Assembly: GCF_003349955.1 (NCBI RefSeq)
Contig: NZ_QLKQ01000021.1
Coordinates: 1 to 64,000 of the forward strand
Origin: Azospirillum brasilense
Lineage (GTDB): Bacteria > Pseudomonadota > Alphaproteobacteria > Azospirillales > Azospirillaceae
DNA length: 64,000 nt
Reading direction: 5' to 3'
Both the position numbers and the translations under genes were made by a program. Shown one piece after another: positions 43,894 through 53,270 of this stretch (its first letter is position 1; each line of letters opens with the position of its first letter). The notes under the pieces are model-generated. The model searched no databases. It was not told where the DNA came from and saw nothing but the letters and a program-made list of their open reading frames with translations.

Positions 43894-44981
43894 GCCACAG
43901 CCCTCCCGACGACAGCTCGCTTCGCGCCGAAGCGCACGCGGTAACGGATCAACACGTCGGTCGCCAGCAGGAAGAACAGCAGCATGCCCTGGAACACGCC
44001 GGTGATGGCTTTGGGCAGGCCGAGCGCGATCTGCGCCGCCTCGCCGCCGATGAAGGACAGCGCCATCAGGAAGCCGGCCAGCAGGATGCCCACCGGGTGC
44101 AGCCGCCCCAGGAAGGCGACGATGATGGCGGTGTAGCCGTAGCCGGGGGAAATGGTCGGGTTCATCTGGCCGATCGGCCCGGCGACCTCGCCCAGCCCGG
44201 CCAGACCGGCCAGCGCGCCGGACAGCAGCAGCGTCAGCCAGATGATCTTCTTCTGGTTGAAGCCGGCGTAGCCCGCCGCCGTCGGGGTCAGGCCGATGAC
44301 CTTGATCTGGAAGCCGATGAAGGTCCGCGCCATCAGGAACCAGCCCAGCCCCACCGCCAGCAGGGCGAACAGCGATCCCAGATGGACGCGCGTCCCGGCG
44401 ACCAGCAGGGGCAGCACCGAGTCGGCCTCGAACAGGCGGGATTCCGGGAAGGCGAAGCCGTCCGGGTCGCGGTAGGGGCCGTGCATCAGGTAGTTCAGCA
44501 GATGCAGTGCCACATAGTTCAGCATCAGGCTGGTCAGGATCTCGCTGGCGTTGAAGCGCACCCGCAGGAAGGCGGGGATCGCCCCCCACAGCGCGCCGCC
44601 GGCCATGCCCGCGACGATCATCAGCGGCAGCAGCCACCAGCCGCCCTCGCCATAGAAGGCCAGCGCCAGCCCGCCGCCGGTGATGGCGCCGAGCGTGAGC
44701 TGCCCCTCGGCCCCGATGTTCCAGACGTTGGCGCGGAAGCCGATGGCCAGTCCGATGGCGCAGAGCACCAGCGGGGTCGCCTTGACCGCCAGCTCACCCA
44801 GGCCGCGCAGCGACATCAGCGGCGCGATGAAGAAGGCGTGCAGCGCCTTCACCGGGTCGAAGCCCATTGCCCAGAACAGCAGGAAACCGCTGACGAGCGT
44901 GAGCGCGACCGCCAGCAGCGGCGTGGCGTAGACCATCGCGCGCGACGCCTCGCCGCGGGGTTCGAGACGGAGGAGGGTCAT
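43890..44981 (-). CDS. BMP-type ABC transporter permease 1
   Basis: The 363-residue inner membrane subunit starts MTLLRLEPRGEASRAMVYAT; this ATG is preferred since the longer frame would begin inside a REP-like palindrome. About nine or ten hydrophobic helices are present, with the cytoplasmic R-A-N-V-W-N-I-G-A-E-G-Q-L motif near residue 100 that precedes the EAA-like coupling loop. It belongs with the YufP/NupP class of nucleoside permeases. Confidence 0.95.
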   Translation of the reverse strand: MTLLRLEPRGEASRAMVYATPLLAVALTLVSGFLLFWAMGFDPVKALHAFFIAPLMSLRGLGELAVKATPLVLCAIGLAIGFRANVWNIGAEGQLTLGAITGGGLALAFYGEGGWWLLPLMIVAGMAGGALWGAIPAFLRVRFNASEILTSLMLNYVALHLLNYLMHGPYRDPDGFAFPESRLFEADSVLPLLVAGTRVHLGSLFALLAVGLGWFLMARTFIGFQIKVIGLTPTAAGYAGFNQKKIIWLTLLLSGALAGLAGLGEVAGPIGQMNPTISPGYGYTAIIVAFLGRLHPVGILLAGFLMALSFIGGEAAQIALGLPKAITGVFQGMLLFFLLATDVLIRYRVRFGAKRAVVGRAVA

Positions 44982-45003
44982 GAAAAGGCTCCGCCGAAAA
45001 CAT

Positions 45004-45111
45004 CCCCCTCTCCCCACTGGGGAGAGGGTTGGGGTGAGGGGGTTGCGCGTGGCGCGGCGTCCGGCAGAAGGGCATCCCCCTCACCCTCCCCTCTCCCCAG
45101 AGGGGAGAGGG
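45004..45111. repeat. Pair of REP-like palindromes inside the importer operon
   Basis: Two hairpins share an identical ten-base stem CCCTCTCCCC/GGGGAGAGGG: 45006-45015 with 45019-45028 (loop ACT) and 45089-45098 with 45102-45111 (loop AGA). Flanking GGTGAGGGGG (45033-45042) and its complement CCCCCTCACC (45076-45085) show that the two units are inverted relative to one another, as in BIME elements. They occupy most of the 148-base gap between the ATPase gene and permease 1. Confidence 0.88.
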
Positions 45112-45129
45112 TATGAAGCGTCGGTCCCA

Positions 45130-46776
<1,647 letters not shown>

Positions 46777-46942
46777 GGGAAGCGGTTGCCCAGCCTGCGG
46801 TCATTCGCCCCGTTTCGGGCGCCTGTCGCAGCCCAACAAAGCGGCAGATGACCCAACAAATCAGCAGTTGCTTCGCACACGGACAGATGCCACGCCGCCG
46901 CACGGTTGACAAGAGGCCGCCGTCGTCATCAGCTATGGGAAG

Positions 46943-46962
46943 GGCCGCCATTTCCGGCGGCC
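46943..46962. other. Hairpin immediately upstream of rnk
   Basis: A perfect seven-base-pair stem GGCCGCC/GGCGGCC (46943-46949 with 46956-46962) with a six-base loop is followed by TTTCC and lies 21 bases before the rnk start codon. It could be a terminator for upstream transcription or an attenuator in the rnk leader. Confidence 0.55.
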
Positions 46963-46983
46963 TTTCCTTATGGAGCTTTTGGA

Positions 46984-47391
46984 ATGAACCGCAAGTCGAT
47001 GCTCGGCGATCCGCCGCCGATCCGAATCACCCCCCATGACCTTGGGCGTCTCGACGTCCTTCTCGCCCATCTCAGCCAGCCCGCCGGCGTCATCGACTTC
47101 CTCCAGCGCGAGGTCGACCGCGCCGATGTCGCGGATTCCCCCGATGGCGGCGGCACCCCCTTCGTCCGGCTCGGCAGCCGGGTCACCTTCGCGGACGACC
47201 GGGGCACGCGACACACCGCCACACTCATCACACCGGACGAAGCGGCCCGGCGCCAGGACGGCATCTCGATCCTGACACCGGTGGGCGCCGCCCTGCTCGG
47301 CCTGTCCGAGGGGCAATCCATCGCCTACGGCACGCTCGACGGCCGCACCAAGTCGGTGCAGGTCTTGCGGATCGAACCTCCGGCGGGCTGA
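46984..47391 (+). CDS. rnk: Rnk-like nucleoside diphosphate kinase regulator (GreA/GreB C-terminal domain family)
   Basis: The 135-residue product starts MNRKSMLGDPPPIRITPHDL; ATG 46984 has TGGAG upstream. A short helical N-terminus (10-50) replaces the long GreA coiled coil, and the GreA/GreB C-terminal fold follows: V-R-L-G-S-R-V-T-F, T-L-I-T-P-D-E-A and the hallmark I-S-I-L-T-P-V-G-A-A-L-L-G-L-S-E-G. Rnk binds RNA polymerase and influences nucleoside diphosphate kinase and stress gene expression in gammaproteobacteria. It is a single gene here. Confidence 0.88.
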   Translation: MNRKSMLGDPPPIRITPHDLGRLDVLLAHLSQPAGVIDFLQREVDRADVADSPDGGGTPFVRLGSRVTFADDRGTRHTATLITPDEAARRQDGISILTPVGAALLGLSEGQSIAYGTLDGRTKSVQVLRIEPPAG

Positions 47392-47560
47392 CGGCCCGCC
47401 TGAAGGACCGTCTGACGGTCCATCGACCACGGCTTGCACCGTGGCGCGTCCGCGGAAAAGGCGGACGCGCCATGCAAGGGCACGGACCTCGCCACCCTTG
47501 CCTCCCCTGCCCCCTTCGCCCAACTATCGGGGACGTGAACGGGACATTCGGAGCAAGGGC

Positions 47561-48466
47561 ATGACGGCGGAACAGGCGGGCTACGCGATCCTGGAGGACC
47601 GGGGCGTCATCGCGGTCGCGGGCGAAGACCGGGCGGCCTTCCTGCAAGGGCTGGTGTCCAACGACCTGCGCCGCGTCGCAACGGACCGCGCCGTCTACGC
47701 CCTGTTCCTGACCCCGCAGGGCAAATTCCTGCACGACTTCCGCATCGCCGAATCGGACGGCGCCCTTCTGCTCGACCCAGAGACGGAGCGGCGCGAGGAA
47801 TTCCTGCGCCGCCTGAAGATGTACAAGCTGCGCTCCAAGATCACGCTGGAGGACCGCGCCGGCGCCCTGCTGGCCGTCGTCCTGTTCGGCGGCGACGCGC
47901 TTGCGCGGCTGGGTCTGCCGGAGGAGGCCGGGGCCGCGATCCCCTTCGCGGGCGGCGTCGCCTTCACCGACCCGCGCCTGCCGGCGCTGGGTGCCCGCGC
48001 CTTCCTGCCGCGCGAGGGCGCCGCGGCGGCGCTGGAGGCAGCGGGTTTCGTTCCGCGCGGGGCGGAGGACTACGACCGGCTGCGCCTGTCGCTCGGCGTT
48101 CCGGAGGGCAGCCGTGACCTCACGCCCGACAAGGCGCTCCCGCTGGAGAACGATCTGGACGACCTCAACGCCATCTCCTGGGACAAGGGCTGCTACATGG
48201 GGCAGGAGTTGACCGCCCGCACCAAGTACCGCGCCCTGATCAGGAAGAAGCTGTTCCCGGTGACGCTCGACGGCCCCCTGCCCGCCCCCGGCACGCCGGT
48301 GACGCTCGACGGCAAGGAGATCGGCGAGATCCGCAGCGGCCATGGCTCCTCGGCTCTGGCCCTGTTGCGGTTGGAAGACCTCACCCGTGCGGGGCAAGAC
48401 GGATTGGTCTTGACAGCCGGAGAGGCCACAGTCACGCCGGCAAAGCCAGTCTGGGCAAGCTTCTGA
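47561..48466 (+). CDS. ygfZ: Folate-binding YgfZ-like protein
   Basis: Tetrahydrofolate-dependent factor that supports Fe-S cluster assembly or repair. The 301-residue product starts MTAEQAGYAILEDRGVIAVA. The GcvT-like fold shows A-F-L-Q-G-L-V-S-N-D near 25 and the family signature D-K-G-C-Y-M-G-Q-E-L-T-A-R near 210, with the conserved Cys. ATG 47561 is chosen since the upstream 120 bases of open frame are Arg/Pro-rich low-complexity and unlike the family. Confidence 0.93.
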   Translation: MTAEQAGYAILEDRGVIAVAGEDRAAFLQGLVSNDLRRVATDRAVYALFLTPQGKFLHDFRIAESDGALLLDPETERREEFLRRLKMYKLRSKITLEDRAGALLAVVLFGGDALARLGLPEEAGAAIPFAGGVAFTDPRLPALGARAFLPREGAAAALEAAGFVPRGAEDYDRLRLSLGVPEGSRDLTPDKALPLENDLDDLNAISWDKGCYMGQELTARTKYRALIRKKLFPVTLDGPLPAPGTPVTLDGKEIGEIRSGHGSSALALLRLEDLTRAGQDGLVLTAGEATVTPAKPVWASF

Positions 48467-48626
48467 GTTCTTCGTGACTTTTATTCCCGAAACTTGCACG
48501 GACTAGCCGAAAGATTTTTTCGATTTTCCGCGTGACCATTCCCGCCGAGGCCCTGTTGTCGTTCTGCCTTACCGAGACAAACCAAGGCACTCGACAGAAA
48601 CGCCGAAACACGGAGAGGAGTGAGTT

Positions 48627-49220
48627 ATGCGTAGGGAAATCATCGCGGCTGCGTCCGTCCTGGCGCTGATGACCGGCACGGCGATGGCGCAGACCACGTC
48701 GCCGACCACCGGCAGCCCCACCACCGGCGCCCCGACCGCGACCGAGATGAACAAGAGCGGCAGCGCCACCACCGGCAGCGCCGCGGGCCTGACCGGCGGC
48801 ACGCTCGCCAGCGCCGAGAACATGATGGGCAAGAACGTCTACGGCACCGACAACGAGAAGGTCGGCGAGGTCGAGGACATCATCCTGGACAGCAACGGCC
48901 AGGCCCAGCAGCTCGTGATCTCCTCGGGCGGCTTCCTCGGCATCGGCGAGAAGCAGATCGCCGTGGACATCGGCAACGCCAACTGGGACGCCCAGCAGGA
49001 GCGCGTGCAGCTCTCGGGCATGACCCGCGATCAGGTGAAGGAGATGCCGGAGTTCGAGTACTCCGACACCACCACCTCGCTGAACCGCAACAAGGACAAG
49101 GCCGGCGATACGGTGAACGGCGCGGCGAGCCGCTCCTCCACCGGCACCTCCGGCACCATGACCGCCCCGGGCGGCGCCACCGGCACCCCGCCGGCCGCTC
49201 CGTCGGGCACCGGCCAGTAA
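48627..49220 (+). CDS. Secreted PRC-barrel domain protein
   Basis: The 197-residue precursor starts MRREIIAAASVLALMTGTAM with likely cleavage after A-M-A. A Thr/Ser/Gly-rich segment (23-65) precedes the PRC barrel (about 65-135: M-M-G-K-N-V-Y-G-T-D-N-E-K-V-G-E-V-E-D-I-I split across strands). A low-complexity Gly/Thr/Pro tail ends the protein. PRC-barrel proteins of this type are common, abundant periplasmic proteins of unknown role in alphaproteobacteria. A strong GGAGAGGAG lies before the ATG, and a strong terminator follows, consistent with high expression. Confidence 0.88.
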   Translation: MRREIIAAASVLALMTGTAMAQTTSPTTGSPTTGAPTATEMNKSGSATTGSAAGLTGGTLASAENMMGKNVYGTDNEKVGEVEDIILDSNGQAQQLVISSGGFLGIGEKQIAVDIGNANWDAQQERVQLSGMTRDQVKEMPEFEYSDTTTSLNRNKDKAGDTVNGAASRSSTGTSGTMTAPGGATGTPPAAPSGTGQ

Positions 49221-49237
49221 GCGTCGGTCCGGTCACG

Positions 49238-49272
49238 AAAAGCCCCCGCGGCCCAGCGCCGCGGGGGCTTTT
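49238..49272. terminator. Strong bidirectional rho-independent terminator
   Basis: A perfect 15-base-pair stem (49238-49252 with 49258-49272) with a five-base loop begins with AAAA and ends with TTTT. It serves the PRC-barrel gene on the left and the converging gene that ends at 49291. Confidence 0.95.
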
Positions 49273-49290
49273 CCCTGTTTGGAGTCGTGG

Positions 49291-49689
49291 TTACGGGCGC
49301 GCGACGTGCCAGACGTTGTTGACGCCGTCGCCGGTGGTGTCGCCCGGCTTGCCGTCCTTGGCCCAGCCATAGAGCGGCTTGCCCTTGTAGGCCCACTGCA
49401 TGGAGCCGTCGTCGCGGGTGACGACCGAATAGTCGCCCATCGCCTTGGCGCCCGCCGGGGCCATCAGCGGCGGCCAGTTGGTGGCGCACTGCCCGTTGCA
49501 GGCGGACTTGCCGCCCGCGTCGCGGTCGAAGACGTAGAGCGTCATGCCCTTGCTGTCGGTCAGCACGGGGCCGCCGGCCGACTGGCCGGTCTTGGTGGGC
49601 ATGGCGCCCTGTGCAAAGGCGGACGGCGCCACGAGGCCGAGCGCGAGCGCGATGGCCGCAGCGCCAGCAAAACGGGTGAAGCGGTGCAT
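49291..49689 (-). CDS. Secreted COG4315-type protein
   Basis: The 132-residue precursor starts MHRFTRFAGAAAIALALGLV with cleavage near A-F-A. The mature part carries the repeat-like L-T-D-S-K-G-M-T-L-Y-V-F-D-R-D, C-N-G-Q-C-A-T-N-W-P-P (two Cys) and W-A-Y-K-G-K-P-L-Y-G-W motifs typical of these small periplasmic or lipoprotein-like proteins. The function is unknown, though a redox or copper context is often suggested. The start is the ATG preceded by AGGGAGG at 49689. Confidence 0.88.
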   Translation of the reverse strand: MHRFTRFAGAAAIALALGLVAPSAFAQGAMPTKTGQSAGGPVLTDSKGMTLYVFDRDAGGKSACNGQCATNWPPLMAPAGAKAMGDYSVVTRDDGSMQWAYKGKPLYGWAKDGKPGDTTGDGVNNVWHVARP

Positions 49690-49790
49690 GGACGGAACCT
49701 CCCTGTCGTGACGGGGCGGGTGATTGGACCCGGCCCTCACTGACAGGACGCCCGCCGTCGCGCTTTATTCCGTCCCCACCCGAAGGATGA

Positions 49791-50489
49791 TCAGGCCCGC
49801 AGCAGATCGACGAAGCGGCGGCAGGCGGCGATGTCGACGCGCAGGGCGGCGCGGCGCTTGGTCGCCTCCGGGTCCTCGCCCCAGGCTTCGATCTGGAAGG
49901 TCTCGTCGAGCTGCGACACCGCGAAGGCCTCCTCGGCGTCGATGCGCCCCTCGACCAGAGCCAGCGCGACGATCAGCGAGCCGCAGGAGCCGGTCGCGGT
50001 CTGGAGCGCCGACAGCGTCCAGTCGTCGTAGGCCTCCACCGCGTTGCGCAGGGCGCGCAGCGCCTCGGGCGGCTGCGGCTTGGGCATCAGCCCGGCGTTG
50101 ACGTGCAGCGGCGCGTCGTAGCGCAGAGTCGCCCAGTCGAGCAGCGGCTGCCAGCGCTGCGCCTGCAACTCCACCAAATTCCGCGGATGCTCCGCGCGGT
50201 AGCAGAGCAGGTCCGTTTCCGCATAGGCGGCCACGCCGTCGACGATGGCGGCCCGGCCCTTGCCGATCAGGTCCACCGCCGTGCTGGCGAGCTGCATCAG
50301 CGGCATACTGTCCGGGGCGATGTCCTCGGGCTGCGCGTCCCATTCGGCGGCGACGGCCTGGGCCAGCGGCCAGCTTGCGAAGACCAGCGGCGCCTTGGCC
50401 GGGCTGCGGATCGGGCGGTTGTCCAGGCGCACCTCGAAGCCGCCGCCGGCGGCCTCGTCGACGGAGGCGGTCTTGTAGAAGCGCTTCAT
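49791..50489 (-). CDS. ATP12 family F1-ATPase assembly chaperone
   Basis: The 232-residue product starts MKRFYKTASVDEAAGGGFEV. Colinearity with ATP12 is clear: F-E-V-R-L-D-N-R-P-I-R-S-P, E-W-D-A-Q-P-E-D-I, M-P-L-M-Q-L-A-S-T-A, D-L-L-C-Y-R and A-L-V-E-G-R-I-D-A-E-E-A-F near the C-terminus. ATP12 binds the alpha subunit of the F1 sector before assembly and is found in alphaproteobacteria and mitochondria. It is followed upstream by the HAD phosphatase gene 21 bases away, so both may form one transcript. Confidence 0.93.
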   Translation of the reverse strand: MKRFYKTASVDEAAGGGFEVRLDNRPIRSPAKAPLVFASWPLAQAVAAEWDAQPEDIAPDSMPLMQLASTAVDLIGKGRAAIVDGVAAYAETDLLCYRAEHPRNLVELQAQRWQPLLDWATLRYDAPLHVNAGLMPKPQPPEALRALRNAVEAYDDWTLSALQTATGSCGSLIVALALVEGRIDAEEAFAVSQLDETFQIEAWGEDPEATKRRAALRVDIAACRRFVDLLRA

Positions 50490-50510
50490 CGGGGTCCTTC
50501 GAATGCTCTC

Positions 50511-51206
50511 TTATCGGTGCAACAGGTCCAGCACGGCGCCGGCCACTTCGCGCCCGCGGTGGACGATGCGGTCGGCCCCGGCGCCCTCCAACTCGGCCAC
50601 CGCGTGATAGCCCCAGGAGACGCCGACCGACGCGACCCGCGCGTTGCGGGCCATCCGAATGTCGTAGGTGGTGTCGCCGATCACAACCGTCCGCGCCGCC
50701 TCCACCCCGGTTTCGGCCAGGGCGCGGTAGACCATGTCGGGGTGCGGCTTGCCGGGGCCGATGTCGCTGGTCTGCAGGGTGACGAAGCGGTGAGCCAGCC
50801 CGTGATGAGCGAGCACGGCGTCCAGCCCGCGCCGCGACTTGCCGGTCGCCACGCCGAGCAGCACACCTTCCGCCTCCAGCGCGTCCAGCGTATCGCGCAG
50901 GCCGGGGAACAGTGGCTCGTGCAGGTCGCCACGGTGGCGCAGCGCCGCGAAGGCGTCCTTGTAACTTTCCGCGACGGCCACATGGCGGTCGGTGTCGAGG
51001 TCCGGCAGCAGTTGCGACACCGCCTGCACGAGCGGCAGCCCGACCATGCGGCGCACCTCCAGCGGGTCCGGCTCGCCCAGCCCGTGGGCGGCCCAGGCGG
51101 TGGTCATGGCGTCGATGATGGCGAACTGGCTGTCCACCAGCGTGCCGTCGCAATCGAACAGGGCCAGTCGCAGCGGACGGGCATTCTCTGAGCTGCTCAC
51201 GGGCAT
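50511..51206 (-). CDS. HAD-superfamily phosphatase (phosphoglycolate phosphatase-like)
   Basis: The 231-residue product carries the nucleophile motif A-L-F-D-C-D-G-T-L-V-D (about 15-25), motif II G-V-A-T-G-K-S, motif III Lys in G-K-P-H-P-D-M-V and motif IV V-I-G-D-T-T-Y-D. The helical cap between motifs I and II is of the Gph type. The substrate is uncertain: phosphoglycolate or another small phosphomonoester. HAD-ATP12 neighbours are common in alphaproteobacteria, often downstream of a pseudouridine synthase. Confidence 0.93.
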   Translation of the reverse strand: MPVSSSENARPLRLALFDCDGTLVDSQFAIIDAMTTAWAAHGLGEPDPLEVRRMVGLPLVQAVSQLLPDLDTDRHVAVAESYKDAFAALRHRGDLHEPLFPGLRDTLDALEAEGVLLGVATGKSRRGLDAVLAHHGLAHRFVTLQTSDIGPGKPHPDMVYRALAETGVEAARTVVIGDTTYDIRMARNARVASVGVSWGYHAVAELEGAGADRIVHRGREVAGAVLDLLHR

Positions 51207-51263
51207 CGCCTCCGGGACGCGGGTCGTACCGGACTTATGCGGCTCGCATTGGGAAAGCGCAAC

Positions 51264-52487
51264 TCACTTTGCCGGCTGCGACACCGTGGGACGCCAATAC
51301 AGCAGATGCACCGCCCCGCCCAGCAGCAACCCCCAGAAGGCCGAGCCCACCCCGGCGAAGGACAGGCCGGAGGCGGTGACCAGCATCGTGACCAGCGCCG
51401 CCGTCCGGTTCGCCTCCACCTGCACCGCACCCATCAGGGCGGCGCCGAAGGCCCCGACCAGGGCCAGCCCGGCCACCGCCTCGATCAGGATCGGCGGGGA
51501 GCGGGTGACCATCACCGCCGTCACCCCGGCCAGCCCGGCGAACAGGATGTAGCCGATGCCGCCGACGAAGGCGGCCTGCCAGCGCCGCGCCGGGTTGGGG
51601 TCGGCGTCCGGGCTGGCGCAGAGCGCCGCGGTGATCGCCGCGAGGTTGACGGTCGGAGCACCACCCAGCGCCGTCAGGGCGGAGGCCGCCCCCGTCGCCA
51701 GGAAGATCGGGCGGGTCGGCGGCGTGTAGTTGTAGGTCGCCAGAACGGCGAGGCCGGGGATGTTCTGCGACGCCATGGTGACGACGAACAGCGGCAGCGC
51801 GATGCCGACCATGGCCTCCCAGGTGAACACCGGCTGTACGAAGGTCACGCCCGGCCACAGCGCGCCGGACAGCGCCGCGCCGCCGGCCAAACCGCTGGAA
51901 GAGTCCAGCGCCAGCGCCCCCAGCGCCACCGCCACCGCGGCGGGCACGGCGTAGAGCCGCGCCACCCGCCCGACCAGCGCCCAGGTCGCCAGCACCAGCA
52001 GCGCCATTCCCGGCGCCTGCGACACCGCCAGGAAGGGGGCGAGGCAGAGCTTCAGCAGGATGCCCGCCAGCATGCCGTTGGCCAGCGGCTTGGGAATCGC
52101 GGCGATCCAGCGGCCGAGCGGCGCCCACAGCCCGGCCAGGACGATCAGCACCCCGGTCACCACGAAGGCCCCCACCGCGGCGGGGAACCCACCCTCTACC
52201 GCGCCGGTGGCGGCGAGCAGCGCCATGCCCGGCGTCGTCCAGGCGATGCTGATCGGCTTGCGCCGGTGCAGGCTGAGACCCATCGCCGTCAGCCCCATGG
52301 CGAAGCCCAGCAGGACGAGGCCCGACACCACCTGCTCCGTGCTGGCGCCCACCGCGGTCAAGCCGTGGATGACCACCGCCACCGAACTGGCGTAGCCGAC
52401 CAGGGCCGCCAGCAGGCCGGCGCCGACCGCGCGCAGGGAAAGCCCCGTCGAAAGGCCCGTCTCCGGGACGGTGTCGGAAGAGGACAT
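51264..52487 (-). CDS. benE: Benzoate/H+ symporter BenE family transporter
   Basis: The 407-residue inner membrane protein has about 12 hydrophobic segments. It starts MSSSDTVPETGLSTGLSLRA at ATG 52487, with GGAGAG upstream. Family motifs include I-A-W-T-T-P-G-M-A-L-L, A-N-G-M-L-A-G-I-L-L-K-L-C-L and G-A-P-T-V-N-L-A-A-I-T-A-A-L-C. Benzoate uptake is known for BenE; no benzoate catabolic genes lie nearby, so the substrate could differ. It is divergent from a GntR regulator, which probably controls it. Confidence 0.92.
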   Translation of the reverse strand: MSSSDTVPETGLSTGLSLRAVGAGLLAALVGYASSVAVVIHGLTAVGASTEQVVSGLVLLGFAMGLTAMGLSLHRRKPISIAWTTPGMALLAATGAVEGGFPAAVGAFVVTGVLIVLAGLWAPLGRWIAAIPKPLANGMLAGILLKLCLAPFLAVSQAPGMALLVLATWALVGRVARLYAVPAAVAVALGALALDSSSGLAGGAALSGALWPGVTFVQPVFTWEAMVGIALPLFVVTMASQNIPGLAVLATYNYTPPTRPIFLATGAASALTALGGAPTVNLAAITAALCASPDADPNPARRWQAAFVGGIGYILFAGLAGVTAVMVTRSPPILIEAVAGLALVGAFGAALMGAVQVEANRTAALVTMLVTASGLSFAGVGSAFWGLLLGGAVHLLYWRPTVSQPAK

Positions 52488-52535
52488 GGCTTGGGACTCT
52501 CCATCGGGCGTGCGGGACGATGAGACTGGTGATAG

Positions 52536-52547
52536 ATTGGATCCAAT
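52536..52547. promoter_or_regulatory. Palindromic operator between benE and the GntR regulator
   Basis: ATTGGATCCAAT is a perfect 12-base palindrome placed in the 83-base gap between the divergent starts (52487 and 52571). Its shape fits FadR-subfamily GntR operators, so the adjacent regulator probably binds it and controls both genes. Confidence 0.65.
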
Positions 52548-52570
52548 ATCCTGGCAAGGGGAGATCACGC

Positions 52571-53260
52571 ATGGCGGTCAACGACGGGCTGTCGCGCCTC
52601 GTGGCGCGGGCGCAGCCGCGCCACCGCACCACCACGGAATTCGTGGAGGCGACGCTGCGCGAGGCGATCCTGACCGGGGTCATCGCGCCGGGCACGCCGC
52701 TGCGGCAGGAGGAACTGGCGGAGACCTTCGGGGTCAGCCGCATGCCGGTGCGCGAGGCGCTGCGCCAGCTGGAGGCGCGGGCGCTGGCCGAATTCCACCC
52801 GCACCGCGGGGCCGTCGTCGCGGAAATCTCCGCGGCGGACGGCGCCGACATCGGGGCGATCCGCATGGCGCTGGAACCGATGGCGCTGCGCCTGTCGCTG
52901 CCCAGCCTGACGGCGGCGGACCTCGATCAGGCGGAGGAGCTGATTGCCGAGATGGATGGAGAGGCCGATCCCGGCCGCATGGGAGAGCTGAACCGGCGCT
53001 TCCACATGACGCTCTACGCGCGGGCCGGGCGGCCCCGTCTGCTGGCGCTGACGGAGCAGCATCTGCTGGCCGCCGACCGCTACCTGCGCTTCCAGTTCGC
53101 GGCGCTGGGCTATCGGCCGCGGTCGCAGGACGAGCACCGCGCGCTGCTGGCGGCCTGCCGGGCGGGGAACGCGGACACGGCCTGCCGGCTCGTCACCGAG
53201 CATGTCGGACAAGCCGCGGAGCAGCTCACGGCGTTTCTGGAGGGGCGCGAAGCGGGGTAA
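52571..53260 (+). CDS. GntR family transcriptional regulator (FadR subfamily)
   Basis: The 229-residue product starts MAVNDGLSRLVARAQPRHRT. The winged helix-turn-helix (about 20-85) includes G-T-P-L-R-Q-E-E-L-A-E-T-F-G-V-S-R-M-P-V-R-E-A-L-R-Q-L-E. The all-helical FCD effector domain (about 95-225) contains the metal/ligand residues in N-R-R-F-H-M-T-L-Y and D-E-H-R-A-L-L-A-A. Ligands of this group are usually organic acids. It is divergent from benE and stops 10 bases from the converging rlu gene. Confidence 0.94.
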   Translation: MAVNDGLSRLVARAQPRHRTTTEFVEATLREAILTGVIAPGTPLRQEELAETFGVSRMPVREALRQLEARALAEFHPHRGAVVAEISAADGADIGAIRMALEPMALRLSLPSLTAADLDQAEELIAEMDGEADPGRMGELNRRFHMTLYARAGRPRLLALTEQHLLAADRYLRFQFAALGYRPRSQDEHRALLAACRAGNADTACRLVTEHVGQAAEQLTAFLEGREAG

Positions 53261-53270
53261 ACCCCCGCCC

